A DNA stretch of 48,379 nt from Shewanella oncorhynchi (lineage in GTDB: Bacteria; Pseudomonadota; Gammaproteobacteria; Enterobacterales; Shewanellaceae): the NCBI RefSeq assembly GCF_012584455.1, contig NZ_JABAEB010000012.1, forward strand, positions 1 to 48,379, in the 5' to 3' direction. This document shows positions 43,479 to 48,379 of this stretch, one piece after another. A program made the position numbers and the translations under genes. How positions within the stretch are numbered: the stretch's first letter is position 1; each line of letters begins with the position of its first letter. The notes under the pieces are model-generated. The model saw only the letters and a program-made list of their open reading frames with translations, was not told where the DNA came from and made no database searches.

Positions 43479-44204
43479 TTAGCGTGCTGTTCCTTCTTTG
43501 ATGCCTACTTCCGGCCATTCCTGCACTAATAAGTAGCCCTGATTACGGTAAGTCACCAGCAGTTCTTCCGCTTGACCACTCAGCTGCACTAACTTTTTCC
43601 GCAACCGGCTGATGGCAATATCCAGTGCCCGGCCTGCCAGATAAGTATCTGTTTCACCCAATGCCAGCGCTAATTCTGTTCGGCTGATAATTTTTCCCTG
43701 ATGGGCAATCAGTTTAATCAGCAACTGTTGCTCGTTTTCACTCAATTGCAGTGCATGCTGTTGATAGCACAGTTGACGATTTTCCAGATTAAGCCGGAAC
43801 TGTAAAAACCGCAGATCGGGTACAGTCACAGCGTGCGGCGGCAAGCGACGCAATAAACCCTGGATGCGAAGCAATAACTCCTGCGGAAATACCGGCTTGC
43901 AAATGTAGTCATCAGCACCAGCGCCCAGCCCTTGCACCCGGCTTTGTTCCGACGCGTTGGACGAGATCAAAATTTTACCGATGTGGGGTTTGCATAGCTG
44001 GCGGCACAGTTCAATACCACAACCATCCGGTAATTGCACATCGGCGATCAGCAGTCGTAAATCTGGTTGTGACAACATGGACATGGCGGCAGCCAGCGAA
44101 TGTGCCAGGCTGACCTGGAAACCTTGTTGTTGCAGGAAGGCACTGAGCGCCAACCCAAGCCATTCGTCGTCTTCAACCAACAACACCCGGATTTGTTCAG
44201 TCAT
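43479..44204 (-). CDS. OmpR-family response regulator
   Basis: 241 residues from the ATG at 44204 (AAGGAG upstream). The frame is open to 44255, but the upstream part has no RBS. Receiver domain with acidic pair in LLVEDDEW, phospho-acceptor in LLIADVQLPDGCG and lysine in YICKPVFP. The OmpR winged helix (about 135-230) has QLSENEQQLLIKLIAHQGK and LDIAISRLRKKL. The start overlaps the 3' end of the hybrid kinase gene by 8 bp, so the two are coupled. Target genes likely include the divergent ubiquitin-domain gene; this is inference. Confidence 0.9.
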   Translation of the reverse strand: MTEQIRVLLVEDDEWLGLALSAFLQQQGFQVSLAHSLAAAMSMLSQPDLRLLIADVQLPDGCGIELCRQLCKPHIGKILISSNASEQSRVQGLGAGADDYICKPVFPQELLLRIQGLLRRLPPHAVTVPDLRFLQFRLNLENRQLCYQQHALQLSENEQQLLIKLIAHQGKIISRTELALALGETDTYLAGRALDIAISRLRKKLVQLSGQAEELLVTYRNQGYLLVQEWPEVGIKEGTAR

Positions 44205-46347
44205 GCCGCACTCCTTCGATTTTTTGCCGTAGCAACTGCGCACTGCGGCTGGCAAGCTGACTTAATGGCTGTTGTGATGCGGACACTCGACTGAGCTGGG
44301 TTTCTAGTGCTGCCAGCCGCTCCGCCAGCAATTCCAATCCCAAAGTAGCTGCCATACCACGCAATTGATGCAGATTGGCCTGCAGTTCAGCGCCATGCAA
44401 ACTGGGCCACTGGCTGATCTGCTGCTGTAATTCGGCAGCCAGCCCGGCTAATTTTTGTTGCACCAGTTGCGCCGGTAAATAACAGGCGAAACTTTGAAAG
44501 GTCTGGCTGTTGGCTATTAACGGCCAGGGCAACAATTGACGAATACTTTGTTGTAACTGTGCCAGCTCTACCGGCTTAGTCAGCACTTGTTTAATGCCTG
44601 CAGCCAAACAATCCTGCTGCAATTGCCGGCTGGTATCGGCGGTTAATGCCAGCACAGGTGGCAGTGTGCTTGGCAGGGGGCCGGCCAGCTGTTGTTGCAA
44701 CTGACGGAACAAACTCAGGCCATCACTGTCTGGCAGATTCATATCTAGCAATATCAGCTCAAAGCTGTGTTGCTGACAGAGACCAAGCGCCTCTGCCGCA
44801 GTGGCGGCCACCAATACCAGATGGCCATCGTGTTGTAGCAGTGCTTTGATAATCTGCTGATTTAGCTCAACATCTTCGACCAATAGAATATGTAGGGGCG
44901 GTATGGTACTGCTAGCGACTGTCGCTATAGGATCCGAAGCGCTGATCGGTGTCAGCGGTAACTGAAAGTAAAAACAGCTACCAACACCGGGCTGGCTGGT
45001 AAATTTTAATTCCGTCCCCAATAACTGCAGTGCTTTTTGACATAAAGATAAACCCAGGCCAGTACCTTCCCGCAGTTCCTGCTGCGAAGCCCGGATAAAA
45101 GGCGTCAGAATATCGCGCTGGTCGTCAGGGCTGATGCCAATGCCACTGTCTTCAACGGCGAACCTGATGCTGTGTTGTGGGGCGCTCTGATCAGTCAGTT
45201 GCACCTGCAGCCGGACAAAGCCATGATCGGTATATTTAATGGCATTGCCCAGCAAATTAATCAGCACCTGCCGTACTTTGCCCTGATCAAAACGATAGAT
45301 GTGCTGCGAATTCAGCTGTGCTGTTTGCAAACTTAACGCCAATTGCCGTGCTTGCGCCAGCGGCTGCATCGTATCGAGGATGCTCTGCAACCAGGGGAGT
45401 AATAAGGTGTCCTGAGGTTGGATTTGCACCTCGCCATGCTCCAGACTGGCGTGCTCCAGCACTTGTTGCGCCATGGTCGATAATGCCATGCCTGCGTCAA
45501 TAATAATGCTGCAATCCTGCTGCAGCTGCGGATCCTGTTGTTGTAACCTCATCAGTTGTGCTTTGCCGACGATGGCATTGAGCGGCGTGCGTAATTCGTG
45601 GCTCAATGACGCCAGAAAGCGGCTTTTTAACGCGGCTTCGGCTTTGGTTTGTTGTTGTAACCTATCCAGCATCTGGATACGTCGTTCTGAGCAGAGTAGG
45701 AAATAACTCAGCGTCAACCCATAAACCACAAAATATGATAAAGCCGCCACCGCCACATTTAATAGATTAAAGCTAAAGATACCGCCTAAGTCACCGACCA
45801 ACATGATATAAGCAATACGGTAGCTCATCAGCATGATTAATAACATCAGGACCGCCTGAAACAGTTTGACCCCTAATGAAAATCCGGCTTTTTGTTTGGC
45901 TCTCAGCACCCGGATACTCAGCAAGCTACAAAGGGAAAACATCAGACTGACCAGGATAATGCGGCCATCGGTATAAGGCGTGATATAGGTGAAATACAAA
46001 AAAGGCAGGCTAAAGCTGAGCGTGAGTACAGTTAACAAGCTTTTGTTGCGCTGGTAGCCGAAGAATAAGCGGGTGCCCCATAAAATGGCTAACACTGCGG
46101 CCAGCAAAATATGGTTGGCTAACACCACTCCCAGCCAAACCGGTGTCTTGCTTTGAGTACTGAGTAATAACAAACCCAGCGGCAGCAGGCTATTGCCAAT
46201 CGCCCACTGTTTCGGGCCAGCAAAATCTTTATTCAGCAGATATAACGGCCAGATAAATAAAGCACAGGCCAAAGTCACCATGACCGAAGCTAACGAATGC
46301 GCGAGCGGATCCAACATTACCACACCTGGATTGCCTTCAATCGGCAT
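44197..46347 (-). CDS. Hybrid sensor histidine kinase with receiver and Hpt domains
   Basis: 716 residues: seven or so N-terminal transmembrane helices (about 15-225), a short coiled coil, and HisKA with the H-box SLSHELRTPLNAIVG. Then come HATPase (NLLGNAIKYTD, DSGIGI, GTGLGLSL), a receiver (HILLVEDVELNQQ, phospho-acceptor in LILLDMNLPDSDG), and a C-terminal Hpt domain with the histidine in LHQLRGMAATLG. So it is a phosphorelay kinase with all modules in one chain. Very glutamine-rich, unlike the genes left of 42 kb. The N-terminus has no periplasmic sensor domain, so the signal is probably sensed in the membrane. An ATG at 46317 is an alternative start. Confidence 0.9.
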   Translation of the reverse strand: MPIEGNPGVVMLDPLAHSLASVMVTLACALFIWPLYLLNKDFAGPKQWAIGNSLLPLGLLLLSTQSKTPVWLGVVLANHILLAAVLAILWGTRLFFGYQRNKSLLTVLTLSFSLPFLYFTYITPYTDGRIILVSLMFSLCSLLSIRVLRAKQKAGFSLGVKLFQAVLMLLIMLMSYRIAYIMLVGDLGGIFSFNLLNVAVAALSYFVVYGLTLSYFLLCSERRIQMLDRLQQQTKAEAALKSRFLASLSHELRTPLNAIVGKAQLMRLQQQDPQLQQDCSIIIDAGMALSTMAQQVLEHASLEHGEVQIQPQDTLLLPWLQSILDTMQPLAQARQLALSLQTAQLNSQHIYRFDQGKVRQVLINLLGNAIKYTDHGFVRLQVQLTDQSAPQHSIRFAVEDSGIGISPDDQRDILTPFIRASQQELREGTGLGLSLCQKALQLLGTELKFTSQPGVGSCFYFQLPLTPISASDPIATVASSTIPPLHILLVEDVELNQQIIKALLQHDGHLVLVAATAAEALGLCQQHSFELILLDMNLPDSDGLSLFRQLQQQLAGPLPSTLPPVLALTADTSRQLQQDCLAAGIKQVLTKPVELAQLQQSIRQLLPWPLIANSQTFQSFACYLPAQLVQQKLAGLAAELQQQISQWPSLHGAELQANLHQLRGMAATLGLELLAERLAALETQLSRVSASQQPLSQLASRSAQLLRQKIEGVRHD

Positions 46348-46372
46348 CTCTGAGTACTACAACCTAGCTATT

Positions 46373-46403
46373 TTACCCTGTTTAGTGAGGAATAACAGGG
46401 TAA
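46373..46403. promoter_or_regulatory. Perfect 10-bp inverted repeat in the divergent promoter region
   Basis: TTACCCTGTT (46373-46382) and AACAGGGTAA (46394-46403) pair across 11 nt. It is 26 bases from the kinase start and about 210 bases from the ubiquitin-domain gene. It could be an operator or part of the kinase leader. No proof from sequence. Confidence 0.5.
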
Positions 46404-46487
46404 CTTTTGTACCTTTTATAGGGTGTTGTGACGAACCTGCGCTGCCGTGACTTTTCTACTTTTCCGACAGCCACATCATCGACAGCT

Positions 46488-46503
46488 GTTACATGACGTT
46501 ACA
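46488..46503 (+). promoter_or_regulatory. Candidate response-regulator direct repeat
   Basis: GTTACA occurs at 46488-46493 and 46498-46503, exactly one helical turn apart (10-bp period). OmpR-family regulators bind tandem half-sites with 10-11 bp period. It lies 110 bases upstream of the ubiquitin-domain gene ATG and is a candidate site for the adjacent regulator. Confidence 0.4.
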
Positions 46504-46612
46504 CAGCACCAGGCCTTTTTGTTCAGAAATTGGAACCAACATGTTAGCATCCGGCGATTTTTTATTCTGGTGAATGACTCACCACTGATTATTACTTTGC
46601 TATGGAGCAGAT

Positions 46613-48379
46613 ATGATTCGCCTCTTGCAGTTAGCTATTTTGTGTATTGCCCTGACCGCATGGCCCGGCTGGGCGATGCAAATTTTTGTTGAAACGCCGG
46701 CTGGCAAAACTATTACGCTAGATGTGGAAGGGTCTGACACAACTGAAAATGTGAAAGCTAAAATTGAAGATAAAGAAGGTTATCCGCCTGACAGTTATGC
46801 TTTGTTTTTTAAGCAAACTAAAATGGCAAACGACGTTTACACTTTAGCTGATTACAACATTGGCAAAGACAGTAAATTAATTATGCTGTTGCCTGATAGT
46901 TACCTTTTTCAAGGTCCGGCCGCCGTAAACGGTTACTGTTCCAGCGGTTTCTATCCTTCGATCCCGGGTGGCGGGGTTTTAATTTTGGCGCTATCGGGAC
47001 CAGGCGGTTATTGTGCAATCAATGAAGAAGGGTTGGTGAGTCATTCAAATGCGTTCAATACAACTGGATTTCTCATCAGAAATCTCAGGGCCACATTTAC
47101 CCCGAAAAATATTATGTTAGTTAACAAAGCAAATAAGCCGCTCGTTGCTACTGTTACCTCTCTGGACAAAGATAATACTGAAATTTTTCATGAAAATTTT
47201 ACGATTGAGCCCGGGACTAATGGACTAAGTTTGAGCGCTGCTCATGGTTATACTGGCGACTTATCAATTCAATTGAGTCAGGGCGCCGAGGTTTACCTAA
47301 AAGGTTTTAGCATTATTCCAAAACCAGTCAATACCGCGCCGAGTCTTTCAGGTCAGCCAGCAACAACGGTGTTTGCAGGCAGTTTGTATAGTTTTACTCC
47401 AACAGCATTCGATGCTCAGGGAGACAGGCTAACATTTTCAATTGCCAATAAACCCGTTTGGGCGACTTTTGATACAGTCACTGGCGTCCTCTCCGGCAGT
47501 CCAGATTTTGATCATGTTGGTGACTATCCCAATATCCGAATCAGTGTCAGTGATGGTTTGTTGAGTGCGTCATTAGCAGCATTTTCTATTCAAGTGAAGG
47601 CTCCTGTTTACCAGGTCAGTTTTATCGATGCCGATGGCAAGCCATTATCGACCCAGCAAATCACTCATGGCCAAGCGGCGACAGCGCCTGCGGCTCCGGT
47701 GCGAGAAGGTTTTACCTTCAGTGGTTGGGATGTGAGTTTTGTCAAGGTCACTGCGGCGATAACAGTGAAAGCGCAATATAGCCAGAATATCTATGCGGTC
47801 AGCTTTGTCGATGCCGATGGTCAGCCATTATCAACTCAGCAAATTACTCATGGCCGGGCGGCAACAGCGCCAGCTGTGCCGACGCGGGAAGGGTATACCT
47901 TCACCGGTTGGGATGCCAGTTTTGTTAATATCACTTCAGCTTTAACAGTTACAGCGCAATACAGCCAAAATGTGTATGTCGTCAGCTTTGTTGATGCCGA
48001 CGGTCAGTCGTTATCGACCCAGCAAATTACTCATGGCCGGGCGGCAACAGCACCAACAGCACCGGTGCGGGAAGGTTTTACCTTCAGTGGTTGGGATGTG
48101 AGTTTTGCCAAGGTCACTGCGGCGATAACAGTGAAAGCGCAATATAGCCAGAATATCTATGCTGTCAGCTTTGTCGATGCCGATGGTCAGCCATTATCGA
48201 CCCAACAAATCATCCATGGGCAAGCGGCGATAGCGCCAGCTGTGCCGACGCGGGAAGGGTATACCTTCACTGGTTGGGATGTCAGTTTTGCTAATATCAC
48301 TTCAGCTTTAACAGTGACAGCGCAATACAGTCAGAATGTGTATGTCGTCAGCTTTGTTGATGCCGACGGTCAGTCGTTA
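46613..48379 (+). CDS. Secreted protein: signal peptide, ubiquitin domain, Ig-like domain, Flg_new/InlB-type repeats (partial, runs off window)
   Basis: 589 codons are visible with no stop. RBS GGAG at 46604-46607. Residues 1-21 are a signal peptide ending PGWA. Residue 22 starts MQIFVETPAGKTITL, followed by SDTTENVKAKIEDKEG, PPD and TLADYNIGKDSKL. By eye about 43 of the first 73-76 positions equal eukaryotic ubiquitin, with one inserted residue in the 46-54 loop. Counterparts of K11, K27, K29, K33 and K63 are kept, K6 is Glu, and the Ile44 patch is altered (L8 to P, I44 to F). There is no RLRGG tail; the chain continues. Residues about 97-239 are unassigned beta-rich, 240-331 an Ig-like (He_PIG) domain, and from 332 on 61-residue repeats. 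Surface or extracellular location is inferred. Confidence 0.93.
   Translation, partial: MIRLLQLAILCIALTAWPGWAMQIFVETPAGKTITLDVEGSDTTENVKAKIEDKEGYPPDSYALFFKQTKMANDVYTLADYNIGKDSKLIMLLPDSYLFQGPAAVNGYCSSGFYPSIPGGGVLILALSGPGGYCAINEEGLVSHSNAFNTTGFLIRNLRATFTPKNIMLVNKANKPLVATVTSLDKDNTEIFHENFTIEPGTNGLSLSAAHGYTGDLSIQLSQGAEVYLKGFSIIPKPVNTAPSLSGQPATTVFAGSLYSFTPTAFDAQGDRLTFSIANKPVWATFDTVTGVLSGSPDFDHVGDYPNIRISVSDGLLSASLAAFSIQVKAPVYQVSFIDADGKPLSTQQITHGQAATAPAAPVREGFTFSGWDVSFVKVTAAITVKAQYSQNIYAVSFVDADGQPLSTQQITHGRAATAPAVPTREGYTFTGWDASFVNITSALTVTAQYSQNVYVVSFVDADGQSLSTQQITHGRAATAPTAPVREGFTFSGWDVSFAKVTAAITVKAQYSQNIYAVSFVDADGQPLSTQQIIHGQAAIAPAVPTREGYTFTGWDVSFANITSALTVTAQYSQNVYVVSFVDADGQSL
47606..48379 (+). repeat. 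183-bp tandem repeat array (61-residue Flg_new/InlB-B-like units)
   Basis: Units start at 47606, 47789, 47972, 48155 and 48338 (last one cut by the window), each exactly 183 bp. The protein unit has VSF-DADG-PLSTQQITHG, then REG(F/Y)TF(S/T)GWD and TV-AQYSQN. Units 1 and 3 share VREGFTFSGWD and AAITVKAQY; units 2 and 4 share TREGYTFTGWD and SALTVTAQY. So the real period is a 366-bp pair, a sign of recent duplication. How many copies follow is unknown. Confidence 0.95.

Noticed and set aside
43466..43489. Hairpin at the end of the response-regulator gene as a terminator
   Set aside because: The 7-bp stem CAGCACG/CGTGCTG overlaps the stop codon and lacks a T-run on either strand.
46387..46404. 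Resemblance to the I-SceI homing-endonuclease site
   Set aside because: 15 of 18 bases match by chance because the stretch includes one arm of an inverted repeat; no intron or homing gene is near.
1..48379. CRISPR arrays, insertion sequences, integrases
   Set aside because: Looked for on both strands; the only tandem array is the in-frame 183-bp protein repeat at the right edge, and no transposase or integrase motif was seen.

Overview
The window is a stretch of gammaproteobacterial chromosome that looks like Shewanella. Two blocks support this: gpmI-envC-ctpA-(divergent polysaccharide deacetylase) with a rhodanese gene, secB and gpsA alongside, and an nsrR/YkgJ pair beside a tRNA-Asp. Base composition and codon use look uniform over most of the window. 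They change visibly at about 9.65-11.6 kb, which is AT-richer, and again from about 42.5 kb to the right edge.

Layout. 1-26: 3' end of tRNA-Asp and its terminator. 0.36-8.3 kb: cysteine-cluster protein, nsrR, the cell-envelope operon gpmI-envC-ctpA-deacetylase (minus strand), rhodanese, secB and gpsA. 8.4-9.6 kb: YhiN-type flavoprotein. 9.8-11.6 kb: a two-gene islet with a short HipA-like kinase and a HIRAN protein whose N-terminus resembles the N-subdomain of HipA. 11.8-15.6 kb (minus): a K+ operon in which a truncated KdpD-like kinase and a KdpE-like regulator precede ktrA and ktrB. 15.9-16.8 kb: pirin. 17.4-21.2 kb: ypdA-ypdB with the MFS gene yhjX, a pyruvate-sensing module. 21.4-23.6 kb: TSUP permease, NlpC lipoprotein, mog. 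23.7-27.6 kb (minus): secreted alpha/beta-hydrolase, NatA-like ATPase, a 28-codon small ORF, NatB-like permease, and a PspB-like small membrane protein. 27.7-30.3 kb: YtrA-type GntR regulator with an ABC ATPase and permease, divergent from the hydrolase. 30.5-36.9 kb: long-chain acyl-CoA synthetase, an 818-residue secreted MORN/YwqK-repeat protein, two hotdog thioesterases, an HPP-family membrane protein with a strong CRP site, and a small GNAT protein. 37.0-39.4 kb: two MerR regulators, each just upstream of a gene carrying a MerR-type long-spacer promoter (NAD(P)H:quinone oxidoreductase-like; carboxymuconolactone decarboxylase-like), plus a GFA/CENP-V-like zinc protein. 39.7-42.4 kb: membrane proteins of unknown function and mtnC.

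42.5-48.4 kb is the accessory part. It opens with two decayed genes joined head to tail: the C-terminal part of a TonB-dependent receptor (minus) and a broken glmU (plus). Next come a hybrid sensor kinase and its OmpR-family regulator (minus). Divergent from them is a long open gene that leaves the window at 48379. It encodes a signal peptide, then a domain very similar to eukaryotic ubiquitin beginning exactly at the predicted cleavage site, then a beta-sandwich region, an Ig-like domain and a tandem array of 61-residue Flg_new/InlB-B-type repeats. A secreted, repeat-bearing ubiquitin-fold protein next to a private two-component system is the most striking content here.

No insertion sequence, CRISPR array or intact integrase was seen.
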